Assembly: GCA_946188155.1 (NCBI GenBank)
Contig: CAMHUC010000037.1
Coordinates: 1 to 35,013 of the forward strand
Direction of reading: 5' to 3'
Length of the DNA: 35,013 nucleotides
Source of the DNA: an uncultured bacterium
Lineage (GTDB): Bacteria > Bacteroidota > Bacteroidia > Bacteroidales > Bacteroidaceae
Position 1 is the stretch's first letter. Each line of letters begins with the position of its first letter. Under the pieces are notes generated by a model that had not been told where the DNA came from, did no database searches, and saw only the letters and a program-made list of their open reading frames with translations. Below are positions 1 to 8,351 of this stretch, in pieces. The position numbers and the translations under genes were made by a program.

Positions 1-260
1 TTCCACACGATGAGCTGCTTGTAGCAGTTCTCGCAGGTGTCGAACTCGTCGATGTCCATCGACTTGCCCGTTCCTCCTCCTGCCTCACGGAAAGCTATCT
101 CGCGCAGCCGTCCCACCTCGCGCATCACGTTGGGAGCGTTGTGCGCGGTGATGATGTAAATCTCGTTGTTGCTCTTGTTGGTCATCCGGAGCTGAAGGTC
201 GGGTGTCAGCTCTCGCTTGAGGACTTCCTTGTCAATGGGTTGGATGATTTCTTGCTCCAT
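1..260 (-). CDS. glsB: Glycine-lipid N-acyltransferase GlsB, GNAT-like (5' part only)
   Basis: The first 86 codons of a minus-strand gene that runs off the left edge. The protein begins MEQEIIQPIDKEVLKREL and continues through a region rich in NNEIYIITAHNAPNV and REVGRLREIAFREAGGGTG. This is the N-terminal pattern of the Bacteroidetes GNAT-type acyltransferases related to OlsB and hemolysin-like N-acyltransferases. In Bacteroides thetaiotaomicron GlsB N-acylates glycine, the first step of glycine-lipid synthesis. It starts 25 bases after the glsA stop on the same strand, so the two are probably one operon, which strengthens both calls. The acyl-CoA/ACP-binding core lies outside the window, so the substrate is inferred from family and neighbour. 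Confidence 0.7.
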   Translation of the reverse strand, partial: MEQEIIQPIDKEVLKRELTPDLQLRMTNKSNNEIYIITAHNAPNVMREVGRLREIAFREAGGGTGKSMDIDEFDTCENCYKQLIVW

Positions 261-285
261 CTCTGTGCTATTGGTGTTATCGTCG

Positions 286-1110
286 TTACAGCGTATATAC
301 TATCTCTTTCACGTACTGCGCCCATTCCACGGGCTTTTTGCTCTTGTCGAATGTCTGCCAGGGGATTGGCTTGCCGATGGCGATGCGGAATGTCTTGTGT
401 ACGTTCTTGTACATCTCGTCGACCAGGAACATCATGGCCAGGTTGAACGGCAGGAAGCGGTCGGAGAAGTTGGCCAGGCGGTAGAAGAAGTCGGAGTTCT
501 GCCCTCCGAAGTGGATGGGCACCACGTCGCGCTGATACTGCACGCTCTTGGATATGAACGTCTTGGTCCAGGGGATGTCCTTGATGACGCCGTCCTTTCG
601 GCGGGAGCACAGTCCGGCCGGGAACATGAGCATGTGGTTGGTGCTCTGGAATCCGGCCTCTACCATCGCCGGGAAGTTACGGCTCTGGCTTCCGGTCTTG
701 TTGATGGGGATGCATACGGGTGCCAGCCCGGGCAGGTTCATCAGCAGGTCGTTGACCAGGTAGCGGAAGTGGCCGTCGTAATGGCGCCCGATGACCGCTC
801 CGAGGGCCACACCGTCCTCGCCGCCCAGCGGGTGGTTGCTCACGAAGGTGTAGAAGCGGCCGTCGTGCGGGTCGGGCAGGTTCTCCTGGCCTTCTATCTG
901 CAGCGTCATGTCGAGATAGCGTACGCACTCTTCGAGCCACTCCACCCCCTGCTTGTCGCGACTGTCCCAGAGGAAGGCGTTCACCTGGTCCTCGTGGGCA
1001 ATGCGCTTGAGCCAATTGACGAGGAAGGCCGGCACGAACTTTGCCTTCGCGCCCATCTTTCCTTTGAGTATCTTTTCGATGTCTACTGTCTTCTTTGTTA
1101 TTTCTGCCAT
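286..1110 (-). CDS. glsA: Glycine-lipid O-acyltransferase GlsA (PlsC-like)
   Basis: A 274-aa acyltransferase of the lysophospholipid acyltransferase (PlsC) superfamily. The signature NHPLGGEDG lies at residues 92-100 and gives the catalytic His93 and Asp99, with five residues between them instead of the usual four. A second block, FPAGLCSRR, near residue 160 replaces the common FPEG acceptor motif. This variant is the Bacteroidetes GlsA type, which O-acylates N-acyl-3-hydroxyacyl glycine to give mature glycine lipid at the inner membrane. The start at 1110 (MAEITKK) is preferred over an in-frame ATG at 1149, which would lie on top of the likely promoter. The next gene on this strand is the N-acyltransferase partner. 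An ordinary 1-acylglycerol-3-phosphate acyltransferase is the alternative. Confidence 0.75.
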   Translation of the reverse strand: MAEITKKTVDIEKILKGKMGAKAKFVPAFLVNWLKRIAHEDQVNAFLWDSRDKQGVEWLEECVRYLDMTLQIEGQENLPDPHDGRFYTFVSNHPLGGEDGVALGAVIGRHYDGHFRYLVNDLLMNLPGLAPVCIPINKTGSQSRNFPAMVEAGFQSTNHMLMFPAGLCSRRKDGVIKDIPWTKTFISKSVQYQRDVVPIHFGGQNSDFFYRLANFSDRFLPFNLAMMFLVDEMYKNVHKTFRIAIGKPIPWQTFDKSKKPVEWAQYVKEIVYTL

Positions 1111-1135
1111 ATCTCTAATTGATGCTAACGGGGTG

Positions 1136-1143
1136 CAAAAATA
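1136..1143 (-). promoter_or_regulatory. Candidate -7 promoter element for glsA-glsB
   Basis: On the minus strand this reads TATTTTTG and fits TAnnTTTG, the -7 box of the Bacteroidetes primary sigma factor. A TTTG lies 22 bp upstream on that strand (1166-1169), slightly beyond the usual 19-21 bp spacing. Transcription would start about 20 bp before the glsA ATG. The surrounding gap (1111-1310) otherwise holds only weak hairpins, for example at 1255-1282. Confidence 0.4.
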
Positions 1144-1310
1144 GCACAAATCTTTCAGAATTGAGCAAAAAAGGAAAGAAAATATTCTATTTTAAATGTA
1201 TTTAGTACACGCAGCCGCTATTGTGGGTCTGTAAAGGGCCCTGGCGAGGGCGTTGATTTGCCTGCCTCAGCAGAGCGAAATCAATAAAATAAAGTTAAAT
1301 TGAAAAAAAT

Positions 1311-1340
1311 GTGGGGAAAAGTGGTGTAAAGTGGGGAATT
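1311..1340 (+). promoter_or_regulatory. MraZ-box operator: three 10-bp direct repeats
   Basis: Three head-to-tail decamers, GTGGGGAAAA, GTGGTGTAAA and GTGGGGAATT, start at 1311, 1321 and 1331. They match the known MraZ operator design, in which GTGG/TGGG-type repeats recur once per helical turn. They end 5 bp before the -7 box, so they cover the region where the -33 box would lie. Bound MraZ would therefore block the dcw promoter, giving autorepression. The match to MraZ sites in other phyla is from established knowledge; binding here is inferred. Confidence 0.8.
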
Positions 1341-1345
1341 TTATC

Positions 1346-1353
1346 TAATTTTG
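1346..1353 (+). promoter_or_regulatory. dcw-cluster promoter, -7 box TAATTTTG
   Basis: TAATTTTG fits TAnnTTTG. No TTTG is found 19-21 bp upstream because the MraZ-box repeats occupy that space. The leader to the mraZ ATG would be about 24 nt and contains GAGGTG just before the start. Confidence 0.6.
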
Positions 1354-1381
1354 TACCCGAACTCATAATAGAGGTGAACGC

Positions 1382-1840
1382 ATGCGCTTTTTAGGTAACA
1401 TAGAAGCAAAGACAGACGCCAAGGGAAGAGCCTTCCTGCCCGCTGTTTTCCGCAAGGTGCTCCAGGCATCGGGCGAGGAGCGGCTGGTGGTGCGCAAGGA
1501 CGTATTCCAGAAGTGCCTGGTGCTCTACCCCGAGAGCGTATGGAACGTTCGCCTGGATATGCTGAAGGCCAACCTGAACCTGTGGAAGCCTGCCCACATG
1601 CAGATGCTGCGGCAGTTCATGCAAGGCGCAGAGACCTTCACCCTCGACGGCAACGGCCGGTTCCTACTCTCCAAGCAGCTGCTCAAGGCTGCCGGCATCG
1701 CGGGTCAGGACATACAGTTTATCGGTATGGACGACGTCATTGAGATATGGGCCCCGCAGCAACTGGAGTCCAACACGCTAAGCGACGAGGCCTTCGGCGA
1801 GGAGTTCGAACGCATCATGAACAGCGACAACGCCCTATGA
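1382..1840 (+). CDS. mraZ: Transcriptional regulator MraZ
   Basis: A 152-aa MraZ with the two tandem AbrB-like half-domains of the family. Each carries the DxxGR signature: DAKGR at residues 12-16 and DGNGR at 89-93. Length and N-terminus (MRFLGNIEAKTDAKGR) are typical. MraZ binds repeats upstream of its own gene and represses the division and cell-wall operon; those repeats are visible at 1311-1340. It is the first gene of the cluster, and its TGA overlaps the rsmH ATG by three bases, so translation is probably coupled. Confidence 0.95.
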   Translation: MRFLGNIEAKTDAKGRAFLPAVFRKVLQASGEERLVVRKDVFQKCLVLYPESVWNVRLDMLKANLNLWKPAHMQMLRQFMQGAETFTLDGNGRFLLSKQLLKAAGIAGQDIQFIGMDDVIEIWAPQQLESNTLSDEAFGEEFERIMNSDNAL

Positions 1841-2760
1841 TACAGACAGCCGGGACATATCACGTAGCAGTTCTCCTGAAGGAGAGTGTCGACGGGCTTG
1901 ATATCAAGCCCGGCGGTATTTATGTGGACGTGACCTTCGGAGGTGGCGGCCACAGCCGGGAGATTCTCAGCCGACTGGGACCGACGGGCCGTCTGTTCGG
2001 ATTCGACCAGGATGCCGACTCAGAGCGCAACATCCCCGACGACGCCCGCTTCACTTTCGTCAGGAGCAACTTCAGATACCTCAGAAACTGGATGCGCTAC
2101 TACGGCGTGGAGCATATCGACGGTCTGTTGGCCGACCTGGGCGTGTCGAGCCACCATCTCGACGACGAGAGCCGCGGCTTCTCCTTCCGCTTCGACGCGC
2201 CGCTCGACATGCGGATGAACACGCGTGGAGGCCTGACGGCTGCCGACGTCGTCAACGGCTACAGCGAGGAGCAGCTGGCCGACATCTTCTACCTGTATGG
2301 GGAGCTGAAGAACGCCCGCCGGATAGCATCGGCCTTGATAAAGGCCCGGCAAGTGCAGCCGCTGAACACTACCGGCGACCTGCTGGCCGCCGTAGGCAGC
2401 CTGTTTGCCAAAGAGCGTGAGAAGAAGGAGACGGCCAAGCTGTTTCAGGCCCTGCGCATCGAGGTGAACCACGAGATGGACGCCCTGCGCGAGATGCTCA
2501 ATAGCGCGTGCGACCTGCTCGGCGAGGGTGGCCGACTGAGCGTGATCACCTATCACTCGCTTGAAGACCGCATCGTCAAGAACATGATGAAGGCCGGCAA
2601 TGCCGAGGGTAAGGTCAGCCAGGACTTCTTCGGTCGCATCGCGGCACCGCTGAGGAGCATCGGCAACAAGCCTGCAGTGCCTACTGACGAGGAACAGGCG
2701 CGTAACCCCCGAAGCCGCAGTGCCAAGCTGAGGGTGGCGGAGAAAGTGAAGAGTGAATAG
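1837..2760 (+). CDS. rsmH: 16S rRNA (cytosine(1402)-N(4))-methyltransferase RsmH
   Basis: A 307-aa SAM-dependent methyltransferase (also called MraW) that makes the N4-methyl mark on C1402 in the ribosomal P site. Visible blocks are HVAVLLKESV near the N-terminus, VDVTFGGGGHSREIL (SAM-binding glycine loop), LADLGVSSHHLD, RGFSFR, LDMRMN, and the C-terminal YHSLEDRIVK. The start chosen is the ATG at 1837 in an ATGA overlap with mraZ. A longer in-frame extension upstream runs through mraZ and is not family-like. The stop lies inside a small heptad repeat that continues to ftsL. Confidence 0.96.
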   Translation: MIQTAGTYHVAVLLKESVDGLDIKPGGIYVDVTFGGGGHSREILSRLGPTGRLFGFDQDADSERNIPDDARFTFVRSNFRYLRNWMRYYGVEHIDGLLADLGVSSHHLDDESRGFSFRFDAPLDMRMNTRGGLTAADVVNGYSEEQLADIFYLYGELKNARRIASALIKARQVQPLNTTGDLLAAVGSLFAKEREKKETAKLFQALRIEVNHEMDALREMLNSACDLLGEGGRLSVITYHSLEDRIVKNMMKAGNAEGKVSQDFFGRIAAPLRSIGNKPAVPTDEEQARNPRSRSAKLRVAEKVKSE

Positions 2761-2772
2761 TGAATAGTGAAG
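2745..2772 (+). repeat. Heptad tandem repeat, AGTGAAK x4, rsmH-ftsL junction
   Basis: Four contiguous 7-bp units (AGTGAAG, AGTGAAT, AGTGAAT, AGTGAAG). They begin inside the last codons of rsmH, supply its TAG stop and end one base before the ftsL ATG. Confidence 0.85.
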
Positions 2773-2773
2773 A

Positions 2774-3310
2774 ATGAAGAAGAAGGACGACATAGAACTG
2801 GAGATAGAGGTGGCACAGGCAGAGGAGCCCGCTGTGGCCGCCGAGCCTGCTGCCGCCGAGACACCTGCCCCGGAGGCTGTGGAGGAAGAAGTGCCCAGCC
2901 TGAAGGAAGAGGTGGCCGAAGTGAAGGAGCAGACCAAGAAGGCCATCCGCAAGATTAAGGAGAACGTGAAGGAGGAAGACCCGAAGTTCTCCCCGGCGAT
3001 GACGCTGCGCACCATCCTGGGCGGCGACTTCCTGACGGCAGAGATGGTGCGCCACCAGATCTGGCTCATCGTGCTGGTCGTCATGTTTGCCATCATCCAT
3101 GTGGCCTTCCGCTACCAGTGCCAGCAAGACATGATAGCCATCGACAAGATGGAGAAGGAGCTGCTCGATGCCAAGTACAAGGCGCTCTCCAGCTCCAGCA
3201 CGCTGACGGAGAAGTGCCGGGAGAGCCATGTGCTGGAGGCGCTGAAGCAGAACAGAGACAGTCTGCTGCACATCTCCGACCAGCCACCTTATATAATATA
3301 TGTACCCTAA
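2774..3310 (+). CDS. ftsL: Cell division protein FtsL (Bacteroidetes type)
   Basis: A 178-aa bitopic membrane protein at the ftsL position between rsmH and ftsI. Residues 1 to about 90 form a highly charged Glu/Ala/Pro/Lys-rich cytoplasmic extension. One transmembrane helix follows (IWLIVLVVMFAIIHVAF, about 96-112), then a short periplasmic coiled-coil-like segment (about 120-165). The C-terminal half matches the Bacteroidetes FtsL-like family; FtsL links FtsQ/FtsB to the FtsW-FtsI synthase. The N-terminal extension makes it clearly longer than the usual FtsL of about 100-120 aa. The call rests on topology and position more than on sequence motifs. Confidence 0.85.
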   Translation: MKKKDDIELEIEVAQAEEPAVAAEPAAAETPAPEAVEEEVPSLKEEVAEVKEQTKKAIRKIKENVKEEDPKFSPAMTLRTILGGDFLTAEMVRHQIWLIVLVVMFAIIHVAFRYQCQQDMIAIDKMEKELLDAKYKALSSSSTLTEKCRESHVLEALKQNRDSLLHISDQPPYIIYVP

Positions 3311-3326
3311 GAAGGAGAGATAGAGA

Positions 3327-5456
3327 ATGAGTAAGTTCAATTCAGACAAGGTCATGCCCCGCTACTTCGCCATAGCAGTAGTGCTGACGTTCGTGGGCTT
3401 TGCCATCGTTGGCAAGGCCATGTATATCATGACCGCCAAGAAGGACTACTGGACTCAGGTGGCATCCCGTCTGAAGCGCGACAGCGTGAGCGTGAAGCCC
3501 AACCGTGGCAACATTCTCAGCTGCGACGGCCAACTGATGGCCACGAGCATCCCGGAATACAAGGTGTACATGGACTTCCAGGCGGGTACCGACGACTCGC
3601 TGGGGCTGGCGCGCCACGATTCGCTGTGGGCGGTGAAGATGGACTCCATCTGCATGGGCCTCAACGAGATATTCCCCAAGAAGTCGGCCGAGGAGTTCAA
3701 GAGCCATCTGCTGGAGGGCATGAACAAGGAGAGGAACGGGAAAAAGGGCTCGCGCCACTGGGCCATCTGGCCCCGCCGCATCGACTATAACACCTTCTGC
3801 GAGGTGCGCAAGCTGCCCATCTTCAGAGACCCCATCTACAAGGGTGGCTTCCACTGGGAGGAGTTCAACTCGCGCCGCCGTCCGTTTGGCTCACTGGCCC
3901 GCCGCACCATCGGCGACTTGTTTGGTGCCAAGGACAGTGCCAAGTACGGCCTGGAGCTGTCGTATGACTCCATCCTGCGCGGTACCAACGGCCTGATGCA
4001 CCGTCGTAAGGTGCTCAGCAAGTACCTCGACATACCCGTGATGTCGCCCATCGACGGTGCCGACATTGTGACAACCATCGACGTGGGCATGCAAGACCTG
4101 GCCGAGCGCGCCCTGGTGGACGAGCTGAAGGAGATCAACGGCGAGATGGGCGTGGCCATCCTGATGGAGGTGAAGACGGGCGACGTGAAGGCCATCGTGA
4201 ATATGTCCCGACAGTATGACAGCAATGGAGAGCCATATTATGCCGAGGCGGTGAACAACGCCATCAGCTACCGCTGTGAGCCAGGCTCGGTGTTCAAGGT
4301 GGCCTCGTTCCTCGTGGCTCTCGATGACGGGGTGGCCGATACCAGCTTCGTCATACATACCGGCTGCGGCGTGATGGAGATGCACGGCCGCATGATGAAA
4401 GACCACAACTGGCGCCGCGGCGGCTACCAGGACATCAACATGGCCCGCTCATTAGAGGTGAGCTCGAACATCGGCGTGAGCTACGTCATCGACAAGTTCT
4501 ACGGCAGCAACCCGACGAAATATGTGCAGGGCCTCTACCGTGTGGGCATCCACGAGGACCTGAAACTGCCGCTTGTGGGCTATCACCCACCCTACATCCG
4601 TATGCCCGACACCAAGACCACCGACCGCGCCAAATACTGGAGCAAGACGACACTGCCCTGGATGTCGATAGGCTACGAGACGCAGATAGCCCCCATCAAC
4701 ACGGTGGCTTTCTATAATGCTATCGCCAACAACGGACGGATGATGCAGCCACGCTTCGTGAAGCAGCTGGTGAAGGACGGCGAGGTTGTCAAGGAGTTTG
4801 AGCCTGTAGTGCTGAAGGAACAGATTGCCAAGCCGAAGGCCATCAAGACCATGCAGACCATCCTGGAGCATGTGGTCAGTCAGGGACTGGGCCGAAAGGC
4901 TGGCTCGAAGTCGTTCAAGGTGGCTGGCAAGACCGGTACGGCACAGGTGGCCGACCAGTACGGCAGCTATCACTCAGGCACCACGCGCTACTGGCTGTCG
5001 TTTGCCGGCTATTTCCCTGCCGACAACCCCCGCTACACCTGTATCGTCTGCATCAAGAAGTCGGGCCTGCCTGCCTCTGGCGGCGGCATGTCGGGTGTGG
5101 TGTTCCACCATATCTCGGAAGGTGTGATGGCCCAGAACCTGAAGCTGAGTGTGAAGGATGCCCGCGACGAGACGTCGGTATTCACGCCAGACGTGAAAAA
5201 CGGCGACACGGAGGCTGCCAACTACGTGATGAACAACCTGAGTATCAAGGAGAAGCCACAACTGGCGCAGCAGGCGAAGAGTCGTGGCGTGGTGCCCGAC
5301 GTGAAGGGCATGGGCGCTCGCGATGCTGTCTACGCCATGGAGAGTAGCGGCGTGAAGGTTATCATAAGGGGCAGGGGCAAGGTGAAGTCGCAGAGCATTG
5401 CTGCAGGGACGGCTGTGAAACCCGGTATGGTGTGCGACCTTTATATGGAACAATAA
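3327..5456 (+). CDS. ftsI: Division transpeptidase FtsI (PBP3-like) with PASTA domain
   Basis: A 709-aa class B penicillin-binding protein that cross-links septal peptidoglycan. An N-terminal membrane anchor (about residues 11-33) is followed by the dimerisation domain, starting near [13 protein letters not shown]. The transpeptidase domain has all three active-site motifs: SVFK with Ser321 and Lys324, SSN at 379-381, and KTG at 535-537. A single PASTA domain ends the protein (about residues 650-709, [17 protein letters not shown]). The start is preceded by GAAGGAGAG, one of the few Shine-Dalgarno-like sites in the cluster. Partners are FtsW, FtsL and FtsQ, encoded nearby. Confidence 0.95.
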   Translation: MSKFNSDKVMPRYFAIAVVLTFVGFAIVGKAMYIMTAKKDYWTQVASRLKRDSVSVKPNRGNILSCDGQLMATSIPEYKVYMDFQAGTDDSLGLARHDSLWAVKMDSICMGLNEIFPKKSAEEFKSHLLEGMNKERNGKKGSRHWAIWPRRIDYNTFCEVRKLPIFRDPIYKGGFHWEEFNSRRRPFGSLARRTIGDLFGAKDSAKYGLELSYDSILRGTNGLMHRRKVLSKYLDIPVMSPIDGADIVTTIDVGMQDLAERALVDELKEINGEMGVAILMEVKTGDVKAIVNMSRQYDSNGEPYYAEAVNNAISYRCEPGSVFKVASFLVALDDGVADTSFVIHTGCGVMEMHGRMMKDHNWRRGGYQDINMARSLEVSSNIGVSYVIDKFYGSNPTKYVQGLYRVGIHEDLKLPLVGYHPPYIRMPDTKTTDRAKYWSKTTLPWMSIGYETQIAPINTVAFYNAIANNGRMMQPRFVKQLVKDGEVVKEFEPVVLKEQIAKPKAIKTMQTILEHVVSQGLGRKAGSKSFKVAGKTGTAQVADQYGSYHSGTTRYWLSFAGYFPADNPRYTCIVCIKKSGLPASGGGMSGVVFHHISEGVMAQNLKLSVKDARDETSVFTPDVKNGDTEAANYVMNNLSIKEKPQLAQQAKSRGVVPDVKGMGARDAVYAMESSGVKVIIRGRGKVKSQSIAAGTAVKPGMVCDLYMEQ

Positions 5457-5472
5457 CAAAAGGACAGGAGAT

Positions 5473-6924
5473 ATGAAGTTAAGCGAGTTGCTCAAGAATG
5501 TAGAAGTGATCAGCATCGACGGCGATGCAGGAAAGGATATTACAGGCGTGAATATCGACTCACGCCGTGTCAGTGCCGGCCATCTCTTCGTGGCCATCCC
5601 CGGCACGGTGACCGACGGCCACAAGTTCATCCCCAAGGCCATCGCCCAGGGGGCAGCGGCGGTGCTCTGTGAGAACGTTCCCGAGGAGCGGGAGGCTGGA
5701 GTGACCTATGTGCGCGTGGCATCTACAGAGGACTGTGTGGGCGAGGTGGTCACCCGATTCTATGGCGACCCTTCGGCAAAGCTCAAGCTGGTAGGCGTGA
5801 CGGGCACCAACGGCAAGACCACCATTGCCACCTTATTATATAATATGTTCCGTAAGATGGGCCACAAGTGCGGGCTGCTCTCCACGGTGTGCAACTACAT
5901 CGAGGACGAAGCCATCGCCGCCGACCATACCACCCCCGACCCCATCGAGCTGAACCAGCTGCTGGCCCGGATGGTGGACGCCGGCTGCGAATACGCCTTC
6001 ATGGAGTGCTCCAGCCACGCCATCGCGCAGAAGCGCATCGGAGGGCTGACATTTGCCGGAGGCATCTTCACCAACCTGACGCGCGACCATCTGGACTACC
6101 ATAAGACGGTGGAGAACTATCGCAACGCCAAGAAAGCCTTCTTCGACGGCCTGGGAAAGGATGCCTTCGCCATCACCAATGCCGACGACAAGAACGGTAT
6201 GTTCATGGTGCAGAACACCAAGGCCACAGTGAAGACCTACTCCACCCGTACGATGGCCGATTTCAGGGGGCGCATCATCGAGTGCCACTTCGAAGGCATG
6301 TACCTCGACATCGACGGCCGTGAGGTGGGCGTGCAGTTCATAGGCAAGTTCAACGTGAGCAACCTGCTGGCCGTCTACGGTGCTGCCGTCATGCTGGGCA
6401 AGCAGCCAGAAGACATCCTGGTGGTGCTGAGCACGCTGAAAAGCGTCAGCGGGCGCCTTGAGCCAATCCGCTCGCCGGAGGGCTTCACCGCCATCGTTGA
6501 CTACGCCCATACCCCCGATGCCTTGGAGAATGTGCTCAACGCCATCCACGAGGTGCTCGACGGCAAGGGGCAGGTCATCACCGTGTGCGGCGCCGGCGGC
6601 AACCGCGACAAGGGCAAGCGTCCGCTGATGGCTCAGGAGGCCGTCAGGCAGAGCGACCGGGTGATTATCACCAGCGACAACCCCCGCTTCGAGGAGCCGC
6701 AGGACATCATCAACGACATGCTCGCCGGCCTGGATGCCCGTCAGATGAAGAAGGTAGTATCCATCGTCGACCGCCGTGAGGCCATCCGCACGGCCTGCAT
6801 GATGGCCCAGAAGGGCGACGTGATCCTCATCGCCGGCAAGGGCCATGAGGACTATCAGGAGGTGAAGGGCGTGAAGCACCATTTCGACGACAAGGAGGTG
6901 GTGCGCGAAATCTTCGCCCAATAA
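5473..6924 (+). CDS. murE: UDP-MurNAc-L-Ala-D-Glu:meso-diaminopimelate ligase MurE
   Basis: A 483-aa cytoplasmic Mur ligase that adds the third residue of the stem peptide using ATP. The P-loop GTNGKT spans residues 111-116 with Lys115 contacting ATP. The central domain has the [11 protein letters not shown] and [10 protein letters not shown] blocks. DNPR at 402-405 is the meso-diaminopimelate recognition motif, so this cell wall should be DAP-type, as expected for Bacteroidales. It follows ftsI by 16 bp. The downstream gap to mraY is filled with an 8-bp tandem repeat. Confidence 0.97.
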   Translation: MKLSELLKNVEVISIDGDAGKDITGVNIDSRRVSAGHLFVAIPGTVTDGHKFIPKAIAQGAAAVLCENVPEEREAGVTYVRVASTEDCVGEVVTRFYGDPSAKLKLVGVTGTNGKTTIATLLYNMFRKMGHKCGLLSTVCNYIEDEAIAADHTTPDPIELNQLLARMVDAGCEYAFMECSSHAIAQKRIGGLTFAGGIFTNLTRDHLDYHKTVENYRNAKKAFFDGLGKDAFAITNADDKNGMFMVQNTKATVKTYSTRTMADFRGRIIECHFEGMYLDIDGREVGVQFIGKFNVSNLLAVYGAAVMLGKQPEDILVVLSTLKSVSGRLEPIRSPEGFTAIVDYAHTPDALENVLNAIHEVLDGKGQVITVCGAGGNRDKGKRPLMAQEAVRQSDRVIITSDNPRFEEPQDIINDMLAGLDARQMKKVVSIVDRREAIRTACMMAQKGDVILIAGKGHEDYQEVKGVKHHFDDKEVVREIFAQ

Positions 6925-6928
6925 TTAC

Positions 6929-6992
6929 GGAATAACGAAATAACGTGATAACGAAATAACGTGATAACGAAATAACGTGATAACGAAATAAC
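6929..6992 (+). repeat. Octad tandem repeat, GAAATAAC/GTGATAAC x8, murE-mraY junction
   Basis: Eight contiguous 8-bp units with core ATAAC. GAAATAAC and GTGATAAC alternate almost perfectly. They fill the 86-bp gap between the murE stop and the mraY ATG. The same family recurs at 9690-9745 upstream of ftsW. Confidence 0.9.
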
Positions 6993-7010
6993 GAAATTCC
7001 CAGATTCAAG

Positions 7011-8282
7011 ATGCTATATTACCTGTTCAGATTCTTAGAGCAATACAATATACCGGGGGCTCACCTGTGGACGTACATCTCCTTCCGGGCCCTGCTCACA
7101 CTCATATTGGCCCTGCTCCTCTCGGCCTGGTTTGGCGAGAAGTTTATCAAGTGGATGAAGCGCAGGAAGATCTTCGAAACCGAGCGCGACCCGAGCATAG
7201 ACCCCTTTGGCGTGGAAAAGAAGGGGGTGCCCACCATGGGTGGCATCATCATCATTGTGAGCATCCTGATACCGGTACTGCTGCTGTGCCGCATTCGCAA
7301 CATATACATCATCCTGATGATCGTCACTACGGTGTGGCTGGGATTCCTCGGCTTCCTCGACGACTACATCAAGATCTTCAGGCGCAACAAGGAGGGGCTG
7401 AAGGGTAAATACAAGATAGTAGGCCAGATCAGTATCGGCTTCATCGTCGGACTCACGCTGTGGCTCAGTCCCGATGCCGTGGTACGTGAGAACGTAAACG
7501 TGCGGCAGCAGAACGAGATTGTAGTGGTGAAGCATAAGCCGGAAGCGGTAAAGTCGCTGCAGACCACCATCCCCTTTATCAAGAACCACAACCTGAACTA
7601 CTCCAACGTGATGGCCTTCTGCGGCAAGTATAAAGTGGCAGCCGGATGGGTGCTGTTCGTGCTGATGACCATTCTCGTGGTGACGGCTGTCAGCAACGGT
7701 GCCAACCTGAACGACGGCATGGACGGCATGTGCGCCGGCAATTCCGCCATCATCGGCGTGGCCCTGGGCATCCTGGCTTACGTGTCGTCGCACATCGGCT
7801 ACGCCAGCTATTTCGACATCATGTATATCCCCCACAGCGAAGAGCTGGTGGTATTCCTCTGTGCCTTCATCGGGGCTATGGTGGGATTCCTCTGGTACAA
7901 CGCCTTTCCTGCCCAGGTGTTCATGGGCGACACCGGCTCGCTGACCATCGGCGGCATCATCGGCGTGTGCGCCGTCATCATCCACAAGGAGCTGCTGCTG
8001 CCCATCCTCTGCGGCATCTTCTTCGTGGAGAGCCTGAGCGTCATCATCCAGACGCAGTGGTTCAAGCTTCAGAAGCGGAAGGGCAAGCGTGTGCGCGTGT
8101 TCCGTGCCACGCCTATCCACGACAATTTCCGAAAGCTCGACTCCCAGCTCGACGCCACCAGCACCTACATCCTGAAGGGCTGGCCCCATCGCCCGTTCCA
8201 CGAGTCGAAGATCACCATCCGTTTCTGGATTACTACCATTATCCTGGCGGCACTGACCATCATAACACTCAAGATGAGGTAG
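7011..8282 (+). CDS. mraY: Phospho-N-acetylmuramoyl-pentapeptide transferase MraY
   Basis: A 423-aa polytopic membrane enzyme that transfers phospho-MurNAc-pentapeptide to undecaprenyl phosphate to make lipid I. Visible are the KKGVPTMGG block, the paired catalytic aspartates D117-D118 in GFLDDYIK, the NGANLNDGMDGM loop starting at residue 229, and FMGDTGS with Asp307. About ten hydrophobic helices can be read. It is some 60 residues longer than E. coli MraY, mostly through an insertion around residues 160-200 (polar, VRENVNVRQQNEI); long MraYs of this kind are usual in Bacteroidetes. The downstream spacer is a heptad repeat. Confidence 0.96.
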   Translation: MLYYLFRFLEQYNIPGAHLWTYISFRALLTLILALLLSAWFGEKFIKWMKRRKIFETERDPSIDPFGVEKKGVPTMGGIIIIVSILIPVLLLCRIRNIYIILMIVTTVWLGFLGFLDDYIKIFRRNKEGLKGKYKIVGQISIGFIVGLTLWLSPDAVVRENVNVRQQNEIVVVKHKPEAVKSLQTTIPFIKNHNLNYSNVMAFCGKYKVAAGWVLFVLMTILVVTAVSNGANLNDGMDGMCAGNSAIIGVALGILAYVSSHIGYASYFDIMYIPHSEELVVFLCAFIGAMVGFLWYNAFPAQVFMGDTGSLTIGGIIGVCAVIIHKELLLPILCGIFFVESLSVIIQTQWFKLQKRKGKRVRVFRATPIHDNFRKLDSQLDATSTYILKGWPHRPFHESKITIRFWITTIILAALTIITLKMR

Positions 8283-8288
8283 GTTACG

Positions 8289-8344
8289 GTTTATGGTTTA
8301 TGGTTTATAGTTTATAGTTTACGGTTTATAGTTTATAGTTTATA
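8289..8344 (+). repeat. Heptad tandem repeat, GTTTATR x8, mraY-murD junction
   Basis: Eight contiguous 7-bp units (GTTTATG, GTTTATA, one GTTTACG). They start seven bases after the mraY stop and end seven bases before the murD ATG. The last bases GAGGAAG form a Shine-Dalgarno-like site. The same family occurs at 29466-29528 and, inverted, at 26501-26521. Confidence 0.9.
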
Positions 8345-8351
8345 GAGGAAG

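Noticed and set aside
217..1122. Plus-strand 301-codon frame opposite glsA
   Set aside because: Antisense shadow of the acyltransferase; no motif or upstream signal.
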